Source: Actinokineospora inagensis DSM 44258
Lineage (GTDB): Bacteria > Actinomycetota > Actinomycetes > Mycobacteriales > Pseudonocardiaceae
Direction of reading: 5' to 3'
DNA: 64,000 bases
Assembly: GCF_000482865.1 (NCBI RefSeq)
Contig: NZ_AXWW01000014.1
Span: 62,001 to 126,000 of the forward strand
Numbering within the stretch: position 1 is the first letter of the stretch; every line of letters begins with the position of its first letter. A program made the position numbers and the translations under genes. Below the pieces are notes generated by a model, which did not search any database, was not told the DNA's origin, and was given only the letters and a program-made list of their open reading frames with translations. This document shows, piece by piece, positions 1 through 8,791 of this stretch.

Positions 1-251
1 CAGCCCCCACCCGTCCCGGGGGGCGTCCCTGGTCCAGTCTACCGGCACCACCCGACGGGGCATAGGTGCCCGGCGGAGCAGGGGATGGCCGCGAGGGTTG
101 TGGACAACTCGACGGCAGGTGGTGGTGGTCAGGTGACAGGGACCGAGAGGCCGACAGGAGGGCGCGGGCAAGGGGCCGCAAGGCTGACAGGGGCGCCGAG
201 GCGGTCGAGGGGACCAGCGAGGCTGACGGGGGGCGGCGAGCCGGGCAGAGA

Positions 252-465
252 GGCCGCAAGGCGGGCAGGCAGACCGCAAGGCGGGCAGAAACCGCGAGGC
301 AGGCAGAAACCGCGAGGCAGGCGGGAACGGCGAGGCAGGCGGGAACGGCGAGGCAGGCAGACACCGCGGGGTGGGCAGACACCGCGGGGTGGGCGGGGAA
401 CGGCCAAGTCGGCGGGGAACGGTGAAGCGGACAGGGACACCGCGAAGTCGACGGGGAGACGGCGG
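252..465. repeat. 18-bp tandem repeat
   Basis: About ten tandem units end near 465. Six units between 288 and 395 are exactly 18 bp and form three near-identical pairs (cores gaaaccgcgaggcaggca, ggaacggcgaggcaggcg, gacaccgcggggtgggca). Units outside that block are 16-20 bp and more diverged. Because 18 is a multiple of 3, every frame stays open across the array, which explains several long open frames here that I do not call genes. It lies beyond the terminator of the secreted-protein gene. No function is evident. Confidence 0.85.
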
Positions 466-482
466 GGCGGGCCGAGGGCGCA

Positions 483-511
483 CCGGGGCGTGGGGAACTC
501 CCACGCCCCGG
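483..511 (-). terminator. Perfect 12-bp stem terminator
   Basis: Arms CCGGGGCGTGGG (483-494) and CCCACGCCCCGG (500-511) pair perfectly around a 5-nt loop. The hairpin lies 9 nt beyond the stop codon of the minus-strand secreted-protein gene. It has no T tract, as is common for actinobacterial terminators. Confidence 0.8.
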
Positions 512-520
512 GGTGTTCCG

Positions 521-1162
521 CTACTTGCAGGGTGGGCGGTAGCCGTCGATTTGGAGTTGGCGGAAGTCGAGGGTGTTCGGGGTTTTGCCGACGAACACGA
601 GGCCGCGGGCTTCGGCGAGGGCGGAGGGGAAGGTGTAGGACGGTTGGCCGAGTTCGGGCAGCCAGGTCCACTGGTCCGGGGCGAAGCTGAAGTAGTGCTG
701 CTCCACCGCCCCGCCGGTCGAGGGGATCTTGGTGAGCCACTTGTCGCCGCCGCTCCAGTGGGAGGCGGGGCGGAGCTGGACGTAGAGGTCGTCGGTCGCG
801 CTGTAGGTGAGCCAGAAGCCGCCGGAGGTGGAGAGGTTGGCCTGGGCCTCGAACTGGTTGCCCAGCCAGACCACCGCGACGTGCCATTCGGCGTTGACGA
901 AGGTGATCTTGGCTTCGTAGCCGCGGCCCCTGCGCACCAGCATGGTGCCGTTGGCGGGGATGGTCGTGCCCTCACCGGAGGCGATCCACTGCTGGTAGCC
1001 GTCGATCGACGCGTTCGGACAGGTCCAACTGAACGGGGACGAACCGCCCACCGCGGCATCGGCCGCCACACCGGGGACGACTGAGGACAACGCCACCACA
1101 CCCGCGGCCACAGCCAGCGTCTTGGTGACCAGAGCACGACGGAACCTCGAATCTGGGCGCAT
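521..1162 (-). CDS. Secreted protein of unknown function
   Basis: A 213-residue protein that I do not recognise. The N-terminus has basic residues (MRPDSRFRRALVTK), then a hydrophobic stretch (AVAAGVVALSSVVPGVAA) and a likely cleavage near ADAA, so it is probably exported by the Sec route. The mature part is rich in Trp and aromatic residues and has two cysteines that could form one disulfide: one near the start of the mature chain (FSWTCPNA) and one at the extreme C-terminus (PPCK). I chose the ATG at 1162 because the signal peptide begins there. A GTG at 1189 would add nine residues. The gene stands alone, points away from the biosynthetic operon, and ends at a strong hairpin. Confidence 0.75.
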   Translation of the reverse strand: MRPDSRFRRALVTKTLAVAAGVVALSSVVPGVAADAAVGGSSPFSWTCPNASIDGYQQWIASGEGTTIPANGTMLVRRGRGYEAKITFVNAEWHVAVVWLGNQFEAQANLSTSGGFWLTYSATDDLYVQLRPASHWSGGDKWLTKIPSTGGAVEQHYFSFAPDQWTWLPELGQPSYTFPSALAEARGLVFVGKTPNTLDFRQLQIDGYRPPCK

Positions 1163-1837
1163 TCCCGGGAAGCTAGCAGACACGCCCACGAGACGATCTC
1201 GTTCACACGGTGGAACCGTTGCGGCGCAAGAAATCTCGATGGACTAGACCACCCGGCCGGAGCTGCGGGTTCGCGCCGTTGCCGGCGGCCCGCCCGACCT
1301 GGGAACCGCGCACAGCTCGGGTTATTCCCATTGCGACGGTGGCATGGCGACGGTGCGCACCGCACAGGCTACCGCAACGCCGACAGTCCACACGCGAGCG
1401 ATCGACCCCTAGTACCCCCTGAAACGGACAGGGACAAGTCGCCATTCATTTCGTCACCAAAAGAGCACCCGCCGCCGAAAACCCCGACCCGCGAATGTGA
1501 TCGTTGAATATTTCGACCGTCGACCTGTTCGCCGGGCGCGGATATCCGCCATTCGAGCAGGGGGTGACCTGGGGTTGTGACGGATGGAGCACCCCGTTCC
1601 TCCTTTTGTGAGAGATCCTTGCCTGACGCACTAACCTCTGGTTAAGTGCCTGGTGGGTACAGTCACAGGGGGGTCCGTTGCGGAGCACTGTCCACTGAAG
1701 CGACCGCCGTGCGACCACTCGCCGACGCGGGTGGGCCGGTTCTTATTCGACATCTGACGCAGTCCGTGTGTTTCGTCCATGTCCGCTGTCGGCATCGACA
1801 GCGGAGGATTCCGGCTGTCCGGGTGCGGGAAAGGGGA
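1163..1837. other. Intergenic stretch; likely promoter of the operon
   Basis: No convincing gene on either strand. The stretch separates the divergent secreted-protein gene and the ACP gene, so it must hold both promoters. The part from about 1450 to 1640 is poorer in GC than its surroundings. A small dyad, TAACC-TCT-GGTTA, sits at 1632-1644, about 195 bp upstream of the ACP start, and could be an operator. I could not place a sure -35/-10 pair. Confidence 0.5.
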
Positions 1838-2107
1838 ATGATGATCGACCGGAATGACGTCCTCGGCGTGGTCAACGAGTGCATGAACATGCAGTCGGAC
1901 GTGGCGTTGGACTACGACACGCCGATCATGGTGGATTCGTTCGCGCTGGTGTGGTTGCGACACCTGTTGGAGGAGCGGCACGGGTTGGTGGTGGAGCCGG
2001 GGCGCGACGACGTCCTGGACTTCACCTCGGCGCGGGCCATCCACGAGTACCTGGCCAGGACCCACCCCGAGCAGGTCGCCGCGGCGGCGGAGAGCGGGCA
2101 GCGATGA
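1838..2107 (+). CDS. Acyl carrier protein
   Basis: An 89-residue stand-alone carrier protein. The phosphopantetheine site is Ser34 in the context VDSFALVWL, the usual Asp-Ser start of helix 2. Upstream helix 1 (residues 3-17) and the closing helix (SARAIHEYLARTHP) fit the four-helix ACP fold. The ribosome site gaaagggga lies directly upstream of two consecutive ATGs at 1838 and 1841, and either could be used. It is the first gene of the operon and overlaps the next gene by 4 nt (ATGA). With the AMP ligase and ketosynthase downstream it probably carries the starter acid and the growing acyl chain. It could equally carry an amino acid, since it resembles both type II PKS and NRPS carriers. Confidence 0.85.
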   Translation: MMIDRNDVLGVVNECMNMQSDVALDYDTPIMVDSFALVWLRHLLEERHGLVVEPGRDDVLDFTSARAIHEYLARTHPEQVAAAAESGQR

Positions 2108-3528
2108 GCGGCGCCGATGTGGTGGTCGCCGGGAACGGCGTGCTGGGATTGTCCCTCGGGCTGGTGCTGGCCCGGCAGGGGCTGCGGGTGACCGTGCTCG
2201 GCGAGCCGCACCGGCCGGGGGCGGCGTCGGTGGCGGCGGGCGCGATGCTCGGCGCGATCGGCGAGGTCACCGATGTCCTGCTGGGCAGCGCGCACGGCCG
2301 GTCGAAGCTGGAACTGGGCATCCGCGCCCTGGGCACCTGGGACGACTGGCTGGCCGGGCTCGCCGAGGACGCGGGCACCGACAACGACGTCCTGTCCGCC
2401 GACGGCACGGTCGTGCTGCTCAACGGGGTTGGCGTGGCCGCGATCGACGACGCGAACTTCGCCGCGATCCGCCGGGCCGCCGCCGAGTACGCGCAGCCGT
2501 GCCACGACGTCGACGTCACCGAGATCGAGTGGATCAACCCGGACAACGCGGGCAGGCCGTTCCGCGCGGTGCACCTGCCCGACGAGCACGCGGTCGACGC
2601 GCACCGGCTGCTCACCCGCCTGGAGCAGGCTTTCGTGGCCAGGGGCGGTGTTCTCGCCGGTGAGCAGGCCGCGAGCCTTGAGTACTCGAACGGCGCGGTC
2701 ACCGGGGTCGTGCTGACCTCGGGCACCCGCATCGAGGCCGGTCAGGTCGTGCTCGCCGCGGGCACCCGCACCCAGGACGTCCTGGACACCGCGGGCGGCG
2801 CGGCGGGTCGGATTCCGCGGCTGGTGGCCGGTTTCGGCGTGTCCGCGCTGTTGGACACCGACGGTACTGACGGACCGCGGTCCGTATTGCGCACCCCGAA
2901 CCGGGCGTTCGCCTGCGGTCTGCACCTGGTGCCGCGTTCGGGCGGTCAGGTCTACGTCGGCGCCACGAACATCATCTCCCCCACCGTGGTGGAGAAACCG
3001 GTGGTCCGCGACCTGCACTTCCTGCTGGACTGCGCGACCCGCCAACTGCACCGCGACCTGTGGACGTCGGGCATCCGCGCCGCGCAGGTGGGCAACCGTC
3101 CGGTGTCGCTGGACGGGTTCCCGCTGATCGGCCCGACCGAGCTGGACGGCCTGTGGCTGCTCACCGGCACCTACCGCGACGGCCTGCACCTGTCCCCGTT
3201 GCTGGCCCAGGAGTTGGCGGCGCGGATCACCGGCGGCGAGACCGGGGTGGACCTGTCCGGCTTCCACCCGGTGCGGCAGGCGATCCAGCCGTACCCGCGG
3301 CACGAGGTGATCGCGACGGCGGTGGCCCACCTGCTGGCGACCGGCTACGAGTATGACTGGCACCTGCCGGTCGACTGGCCGCGCACGATCGAGCACAGCC
3401 TGCGCATCGAGTTCGCCCGGTTCGCCGACGAGATCCACCCGGTCAAGGTGCCGCCTGCGGAGATCCTGGCGGCGGCCCGGTACTCGCCGATCCTGGTGAA
3501 GATGCTGCGCGAGCTGTACGCCGACTGA
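2104..3528 (+). CDS. FAD-dependent oxidoreductase, DAO family
   Basis: A 474-residue flavoprotein of the D-amino-acid oxidase/glycine oxidase superfamily. The dinucleotide-binding motif VVAGNGVLGLSLG starts at residue 7 (glycines 10, 12 and 15), and an AAGAML segment near residue 44 is typical of ThiO-like oxidases. A second FAD contact, LAAGTRT, lies near residue 218. The protein is about 100 residues longer than glycine oxidase; the extra C-terminal part (after the GTYRDGLHLSP FAD-binding stretch) has no match that I recognise. It is coupled to the ACP gene by ATGA, so an amine on an ACP-bound intermediate or a free amino acid are both plausible substrates. The substrate is unknown. Confidence 0.8.
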   Translation: MSGADVVVAGNGVLGLSLGLVLARQGLRVTVLGEPHRPGAASVAAGAMLGAIGEVTDVLLGSAHGRSKLELGIRALGTWDDWLAGLAEDAGTDNDVLSADGTVVLLNGVGVAAIDDANFAAIRRAAAEYAQPCHDVDVTEIEWINPDNAGRPFRAVHLPDEHAVDAHRLLTRLEQAFVARGGVLAGEQAASLEYSNGAVTGVVLTSGTRIEAGQVVLAAGTRTQDVLDTAGGAAGRIPRLVAGFGVSALLDTDGTDGPRSVLRTPNRAFACGLHLVPRSGGQVYVGATNIISPTVVEKPVVRDLHFLLDCATRQLHRDLWTSGIRAAQVGNRPVSLDGFPLIGPTELDGLWLLTGTYRDGLHLSPLLAQELAARITGGETGVDLSGFHPVRQAIQPYPRHEVIATAVAHLLATGYEYDWHLPVDWPRTIEHSLRIEFARFADEIHPVKVPPAEILAAARYSPILVKMLRELYAD

Positions 3529-3543
3529 GGGAGGACCTGGGGC

Positions 3544-4758
3544 ATGCTCAGCCCGTACCGCCGCATCTTCGCGACGCCGGGGGCGGTGGCGTTCACCGCC
3601 GCCGGGTTCGTCGCCCGGCTGCCGATGGCGATGTTCAGCGTGAGCACCGTGATCATGGTGGCCACCCGGTACCACTCGTTCGCCCTGGCGGGCGCGGTGT
3701 CGGCGGCCGGTCTCGTCGCGGTGGCGGCGGGTTCGCCGTTCATCGGCAGGCTGGTGGACCGGTTGGGGCAGGCCAGGGTGGCGTTGCCCGCGACGTTGAT
3801 CTCGGCGGCGTCGTCGACGGTCACCATCATCTGCGCGCACAACACGGCCCCCGTGTGGACGATCTTCGTGACCTACGTGGTCTCCGCCGGGGTGCCGTTC
3901 GTGAGCGCGATGGCCCGCGCGCGGTGGGCGCACGTGCTCGCCGACGACCCGGACGGGCTGCACGTGGCGAACTCGTTCGAGCGCGTGGTGGACGAGGTGT
4001 GCCTGGTCGGCGGCCCGATCTTGGCGACCCTGCTGTCCACGCTGGTGTTCCCGGAGGCAGGCCTGCTGGCGGCGACGGTGCTGATGGTCGTGGGAACGGT
4101 GTTGTTCGCCGCCCAGAAGCGCACCGAGCCCCCGGTCGAGCGGCACGAGTCCGGCGCGAAGCCGAAGCCGCCGGTGCGGGTGCCGGGGGTCCAGGTGATC
4201 CTGGTGACGTTCCTGGCGATCGGGGTGATCCTCGGGTCGCTGGAGGTCGTGACCATCGGGTTCGCGGATTCGTTGGGGCACAAGAGTTCCGCCGGGTTCG
4301 CGCTCGCCCTGCTGGCCGCCGGTTCCGCGGTGTCCGGGGTCGTTTTCGGTCTGCTGCGGCCGAACCGGGGCGCCGCGGTCCGCTACCTCGCGGGGGTCGC
4401 GGTGCTGGGTCTGGCGATGGTGCCGCTGCTGCTGGTCGACAACCTGGTGCTGCTCGGCGCGTGGCTCGCGGTGACCGGGGTCGTAGTGTCGCCGACGATG
4501 GTGACCAGCATGACGCTGCTGCAGGAGGTCGTGCCCGCGAAGCAGATCAACGAGGGCGTCACACTGACCGAGTCCGCGCTGATCGTCGGCATCTCGATCG
4601 GCGCGGCGAGCGGTGGCTGGGTGGTGCAGCACGTGGGCGCGGCCGCCGGGTACCGGGTGCCGGTGGTCGCGGGCCTGGTCGCGTTCGCGGTGGCGCTGGT
4701 CGGTGCCCGGAAGTTGTTGTCCGCCCCGGCTTTGCAGAGCACGGGAGGTGCCCGGTGA
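3544..4758 (+). CDS. MFS transporter, probable product exporter
   Basis: A 404-residue integral membrane protein with about twelve hydrophobic segments in two halves, separated by a charged central loop (QKRTEPPVERHESGAKPK, about residues 197-214). The loop between helices 2 and 3 carries GRLVDRLGQARVA, the major-facilitator signature with Asp and Arg. It starts 15 nt after the oxidase gene (ggagg ribosome site) and overlaps the AMP ligase by 4 nt, so it belongs to the operon. In clusters of this kind such a protein usually exports the product and gives self-resistance. No dedicated resistance gene such as an acetyltransferase is visible nearby, which makes export the likeliest protection. 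Confidence 0.85.
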   Translation: MLSPYRRIFATPGAVAFTAAGFVARLPMAMFSVSTVIMVATRYHSFALAGAVSAAGLVAVAAGSPFIGRLVDRLGQARVALPATLISAASSTVTIICAHNTAPVWTIFVTYVVSAGVPFVSAMARARWAHVLADDPDGLHVANSFERVVDEVCLVGGPILATLLSTLVFPEAGLLAATVLMVVGTVLFAAQKRTEPPVERHESGAKPKPPVRVPGVQVILVTFLAIGVILGSLEVVTIGFADSLGHKSSAGFALALLAAGSAVSGVVFGLLRPNRGAAVRYLAGVAVLGLAMVPLLLVDNLVLLGAWLAVTGVVVSPTMVTSMTLLQEVVPAKQINEGVTLTESALIVGISIGAASGGWVVQHVGAAAGYRVPVVAGLVAFAVALVGARKLLSAPALQSTGGAR

Positions 4759-6101
4759 CCTGGATCGACGAACTGCTCGCGCGGGGCGCGGACGCCGACC
4801 CGTGGCTGGTCGCAGACCGCGCGGAGACCCGGGCTGATCTGCGCCGCAACGTCACTGCACAGCAAGAATCGTTGACAGGCATCGGAACGGGCTCGGTTGT
4901 CGCAGTGCGACTGCCACCCGGGCCTGCCGCGCTGCACACGTTGTTCGCGCTCTGGCGGCTCGACGCCCAGGTCGTGCTCGTCGACATCCGCCTCCCACAA
5001 CCGGAGGTCGACCGCCTCTACGGCCTGCACCCGCCCACCCACGAGATCACCGACACCGGTCTGGACCACCTCGGCACGGGAGCCGACCCGGGCGACATCC
5101 GCCTGGTGCAGTTCAGTTCCGGCTCGACCGGCCGCCCCAAGGTCATCGGCCGCACCGCGGCCGACCTGCGCACCGAGATCGAGCGGTACGCGGTGCTCGA
5201 CGGAATGCCGCGGCACGGCGAGCGGATCTTGCTGCTCAACTCGCTGATCCACACCATGGGCTTGGTCGGTGGTGTCCTGCACGGTCTGGCCAGCGGCACC
5301 GGGCTCATCCTGCCCATCGGGACGCGCGCGGCGGGTTGGGTCGAGCAGGCCGCCGAGCACCGGGTCGCCGCGATCCTCGGTGTGCCACTGCATTTCGAGC
5401 TGCTGTCCCGGACGTCCCCGCCGCCGCTGCCGGACCTCCGGCTGGCCGTGTCGGCCGGGGAAATGCTGCCGCCCGCGGTGAACTCGGCGTTCGAAGCCAG
5501 GTTCGGCGTGCCGGTCAACCCGGTCTACGGCACCACGGAAACCGGGATTCTCACCGCGGAGCTGACGAAACCGTGTCCGCCGCCGCGGGTTGGTCGTCCG
5601 GTGTCGAACACGACCGTCCGGGTGACCGACGGCGAGCTGTACGTCCGCCTGGACCGGTCGCCGTACCTGCGCGCGGACGGGGTCGACCGGTTCGACGACG
5701 GCTGGTTGCGCACCTTCGACCGCGCCGAACTCGACGACGACGGCACGACCATCAGCATCCTGGGCCGCGCCGACTCCGTGGTCACCGTGGCCGGCCTCAA
5801 GATCGACCTGATGGAGGTCGAGTCCGTCCTGCGCGCGCACCCGGGGGTGACCGAGGCCGTCGTCGTGCACAGCGGTTCGGCCGTCGAGGCGTACGTCGGC
5901 GCTCCGGAGGACGTCACCGCGGCGGAGTTGCTGCGGTGGTGCCGGGAGCGGCTCAGCGACTTCAAGGTGCCGAAGCGGTTCGCGGTCGACCGGGCGGTCC
6001 CGCGCAACCCCACCGGCAAGCTCATCCGCAGCCACGAGCTGCTGCACGCCCACCGCGGAAAGGGGGACCCGCATGCGAACGCTGCTGATCGACAATTATG
6101 A
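4755..6101 (+). CDS. AMP-dependent acyl/aryl-ACP ligase
   Basis: A 448-residue ANL-superfamily adenylating enzyme, short for the family. Visible motifs are the P-loop SSGSTGRPK (121-129), YGTTETG (258-264), the hinge region with the sugar-binding Asp in LRTFDRAEL, and the C-terminal catalytic Lys422 in NPTGKLIRS. All core residues are therefore present. It should activate a carboxylic acid as an acyl-adenylate and load it on the ACP at 1838. The next gene makes aminodeoxychorismate, so a para-amino aromatic acid is a reasonable substrate guess, but the specificity pocket cannot be read with confidence. The GTG start at 4755 follows ggaggtg and overlaps the transporter stop. It overlaps the following gene by 29 nt. 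Confidence 0.85.
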   Translation: MTWIDELLARGADADPWLVADRAETRADLRRNVTAQQESLTGIGTGSVVAVRLPPGPAALHTLFALWRLDAQVVLVDIRLPQPEVDRLYGLHPPTHEITDTGLDHLGTGADPGDIRLVQFSSGSTGRPKVIGRTAADLRTEIERYAVLDGMPRHGERILLLNSLIHTMGLVGGVLHGLASGTGLILPIGTRAAGWVEQAAEHRVAAILGVPLHFELLSRTSPPPLPDLRLAVSAGEMLPPAVNSAFEARFGVPVNPVYGTTETGILTAELTKPCPPPRVGRPVSNTTVRVTDGELYVRLDRSPYLRADGVDRFDDGWLRTFDRAELDDDGTTISILGRADSVVTVAGLKIDLMEVESVLRAHPGVTEAVVVHSGSAVEAYVGAPEDVTAAELLRWCRERLSDFKVPKRFAVDRAVPRNPTGKLIRSHELLHAHRGKGDPHANAADRQL

Positions 6102-8118
6102 CTCGTTCACCTACAACCTCGCGCACGACGTGGCCAGGGCAACCGGCCGTTGGCCGACCGTGGTCCGCAACGACGACCCGGACTGGCGCCCGGCCGAGCT
6201 GGACCGCTTCGACCACGTGATCGTCTCGCCCGGCCCGGGGACACCGGAGCGGGCCGCCGACTTCGGCATCTGCGCCGAGGTCATCGCCACCGCCGACCTG
6301 CCGCTGCTCGGGGTTTGCCTGGGGCACCAGGGAATCGCGCACGTCTTCGGCGCGAACGTGGTCCCGGCGCCGGTGCCGCGCCACGGTGAGGAGTCGGTGG
6401 TCCGACACGGCGGCGACGAGCTGTTCGCGCACGTGCCGGAGTCGTTCCGGGCCATCCGGTACCACTCGCTGGCGGTCACCGGCCTGCCCGCGGAACTGCT
6501 GCCGATCGCGTGGACCGACGACGGGGTGCTGATGGGGTTGCGGCACCGGGACCGCCCGTTCTGGGGCGTGCAGTTCCACCCGGAGTCCATCGGGACCCGC
6601 GACGGCCCGCAGATCATGCGCAACTTCCTGGGGGTCGCGCCGCGCCGGTCGCCGGTCTCGGTCAAGGGGCCGGACCGGCCGGACAGGGTCGTCGTCCGCA
6701 AGCTGAGTGTCCCGGTGACCGCGGAGCAGGTGTTCGAGCGCTGTTTCGCCGACTCCGAGCACGCGGTGTGGCTGGACAGCAGCTCCGCGGGTCTCGGCCC
6801 GGACCGGTTCTCGTTCCTGGTCGACGCCAGTGGGCCTGCCGCCCGGGTGGCCACCGCGGATGTCTCAACGGGAACGATCACGGTCAGCTCGGCCACCGGC
6901 ACCCAGACAGTCCACAGTGGATTCTTCGATTGGCTCGACCGGGATTTGGCCGCACGCAACACAACCGTGCCGCCGCTCCCGTTCGACTTCGCCCTCGGCT
7001 GGGTCGGCTACCTCGGTTACGAGCTGAAGGCCGAGACCGGCGGCGACGCCGCGCACACCTCCCCGCACCCCGACGCCGCCATGATCTTCGCCGACCGGGC
7101 CGTCGCCGTCGACCACGAGACCGGTGACATCCACCTGATGGCCCTCGCCGAGGCGGGCGACCCGACCGCGGCCAACACCTGGCTCGACCAGACCGAGCGA
7201 CGGCTCACCGAGCCCGTGACCCCCGCGCCGGACAGGTCCGAGCCGATCGGGCCACTCACACTGCGGCACGACCGTGGCCGCTACCTCGACCTCATCGACG
7301 ACTGCCTCCGCCAGATCACCGCCGGTGAGAGCTACGAGATCTGCCTGACCAACATGATCACCGCCGACGGCCGCCTCGACCCGTGGCCCGCGTACCGGGC
7401 GCTGCGCGAGCGGAACCCGGTTCCGTTCGGCGCTTTCCTCCGGTTCGGCGACCTGTCCGTGCTCAGTTGCTCACCCGAGCGGTTCCTCCGCGTCGGCCGC
7501 GACCGCCGGGTGGAGAGCAAGCCGATCAAGGGCACCCGGCCGCGCGGCCGCACCCAGGACGAGGACGAGCGGCTGCGGCTGGACCTGCGGCACAGCAAGA
7601 AGGACCGGGCGGAGAACCTGATGATCGTCGACCTGGTCCGCAACGACCTCGGCCGGTCCGCGGTGCCGGGCACGGTGACCGTCGACCCGATCTTCGCCGT
7701 GGAGACCTTCAGCACGGTGCACCAACTGGTCAGCACGGTCAGCGCGGAACTGCGCCCGGACGTGTCCGCCGTGCGGTGCGTGCGGGCGGCGTTCCCCGGC
7801 GGGTCGATGACCGGGGCACCCAAGGTCCGCACGATGCAGATCGTCGACCGGCTGGAGCAGGGGGCGCGTGGGGTGTACTCGGGGGCCATCGGCTACTTCT
7901 CGCTGACCGGCGCGGCGGACCTGAGCATCGTGATCCGCACCGTGGTGGCCACGCCGGACCGGGTGGAGTTCGGGGTGGGCGGTGCGATCATCGCCCTGTC
8001 CGATCCCGCGGTCGAGTTCGAGGAGACGGCGGTCAAGGCGGCCGTGCTGCTCGGGTTGACCGGTCAGGAGTTCCCCGAGCGGGACCCGGCCACCGAGCCC
8101 GCCCGGAGCGCCCGATGA
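6073..8118 (+). CDS. pabAB: Aminodeoxychorismate synthase, fused PabA-PabB
   Basis: A 681-residue fusion. Residues 1-195 are a class I glutamine amidotransferase with the catalytic Cys82 in GVCLGHQG and the FHPES histidine/glutamate pair. Residues about 215-670 are the chorismate-binding synthase. The PIKGT motif (Lys486) is typical of aminodeoxychorismate synthases; anthranilate synthases have PIAGT. The GGSMTGAPK and GAIGYFS motifs are also present. The product should be 4-amino-4-deoxychorismate, the precursor of p-aminobenzoate and of p-aminophenylalanine-type units. No PabC lyase or PapB/PapC-like gene lies in the operon, so the next step must use a housekeeping lyase or an unrecognised enzyme. 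Fused PabAB proteins are common in antibiotic clusters. Ribosome site aaaggggg. Confidence 0.93.
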   Translation: MRTLLIDNYDSFTYNLAHDVARATGRWPTVVRNDDPDWRPAELDRFDHVIVSPGPGTPERAADFGICAEVIATADLPLLGVCLGHQGIAHVFGANVVPAPVPRHGEESVVRHGGDELFAHVPESFRAIRYHSLAVTGLPAELLPIAWTDDGVLMGLRHRDRPFWGVQFHPESIGTRDGPQIMRNFLGVAPRRSPVSVKGPDRPDRVVVRKLSVPVTAEQVFERCFADSEHAVWLDSSSAGLGPDRFSFLVDASGPAARVATADVSTGTITVSSATGTQTVHSGFFDWLDRDLAARNTTVPPLPFDFALGWVGYLGYELKAETGGDAAHTSPHPDAAMIFADRAVAVDHETGDIHLMALAEAGDPTAANTWLDQTERRLTEPVTPAPDRSEPIGPLTLRHDRGRYLDLIDDCLRQITAGESYEICLTNMITADGRLDPWPAYRALRERNPVPFGAFLRFGDLSVLSCSPERFLRVGRDRRVESKPIKGTRPRGRTQDEDERLRLDLRHSKKDRAENLMIVDLVRNDLGRSAVPGTVTVDPIFAVETFSTVHQLVSTVSAELRPDVSAVRCVRAAFPGGSMTGAPKVRTMQIVDRLEQGARGVYSGAIGYFSLTGAADLSIVIRTVVATPDRVEFGVGGAIIALSDPAVEFEETAVKAAVLLGLTGQEFPERDPATEPARSAR

Positions 8119-8777
8119 GCTACGACCGCGGCCTCCGGCTGCTCGCCTTCAACCAGGCCCGCCGACCGGACACGTTCACCCTGCTCGGCGACACGTGGGA
8201 CCTGCTGCCCGGGGTCTTCTCCCCGGTCTACGACGCGTCGACCCGGTTCTTCACCACCCACCTGCCGTACCCGCCGGGCGGGACGATGCTGGAGATCGGC
8301 TGCGGCGCCGGGATCACCGCCGTCACCGCGGCCCGGGTGTGCGCGCGGGTCACCGCGACCGACATCAGCGCGGCCGCCGTCGACAACACGCGGCGCAACG
8401 CCGAGCGGCACGGGGTGGCCGACCGGCTCGACGCGCGGCTGGGCGACCTGTTCGACCCGGTCCCCGCCGACGTCCGCTTCGACCTCGTGTTCTGGAACTC
8501 GCCGTTCATCGAGTCCCCCGCGGACCACGCGCCCGGGTCCGACCTGGACCTGGCGATCTTCGACCCCGGGTACGCCGCGCACCGCCGGTTCCTCGACCAG
8601 GCCCGCCGGTACACCGCGCCTGCCGGTCGGGTGCTGCTCGGCTTCGGCTCGCTGGGCAACCGGGACCGCCTGGACGGGCTGGCCGCCGAGGCCGGGCTGA
8701 CCGCGACCGGGTTCGCCACCAGTCCCCCCGATCAGGACGTCACCTACCAGTTGCTCGAGCTGACCCCTCGTCCCTGA
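8115..8777 (+). CDS. SAM methyltransferase, N-type (Pur5-like?)
   Basis: A 220-residue class I methyltransferase. The SAM-binding motif LEIGCGAGITAVTA lies near residues 58-71 and an acidic ATDIS segment follows the next strand. The motif IV region reads FWNSPF, the (N/D)PP(F/Y)-like form found in enzymes that methylate amide, amino or ring nitrogens (PrmC, N6-adenine and related families). This suits an N-methylation. Its neighbours encode the SDR, aminotransferase, Nudix and phosphatase expected for a puromycin-like aminonucleoside, where Pur5 dimethylates adenine N6, so that role is a good but unproven guess. An O- or other N-methylation is possible. It overlaps the synthase gene by 4 nt. 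Confidence 0.8.
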   Translation: MSYDRGLRLLAFNQARRPDTFTLLGDTWDLLPGVFSPVYDASTRFFTTHLPYPPGGTMLEIGCGAGITAVTAARVCARVTATDISAAAVDNTRRNAERHGVADRLDARLGDLFDPVPADVRFDLVFWNSPFIESPADHAPGSDLDLAIFDPGYAAHRRFLDQARRYTAPAGRVLLGFGSLGNRDRLDGLAAEAGLTATGFATSPPDQDVTYQLLELTPRP

Positions 8778-8791
8778 GAAATGAGGCTTTG

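Noticed and set aside
99-107. Chromosomal replication origin
   Set aside because: DnaA-box-like sites here are scattered singly over tens of kilobases, with no dnaA, dnaN or dense box cluster.
66-887. Several long open frames across the 18-bp array
   Set aside because: They are open only because the repeat length is a multiple of 3; they have no protein-like composition and overlap a real minus-strand secreted gene.
1912-4632. A minus-strand open frame of about 900 codons opposite the oxidase and MFS genes
   Set aside because: The translation is a His/Arg/Gln-rich shadow, and the plus strand encodes recognisable, coupled genes.
6073-8118. Anthranilate synthase or phenazine-type PhzE
   Set aside because: The PIKGT motif indicates aminodeoxychorismate synthase, and the amidotransferase domain is N-terminal as in PabAB, not C-terminal as in PhzE.
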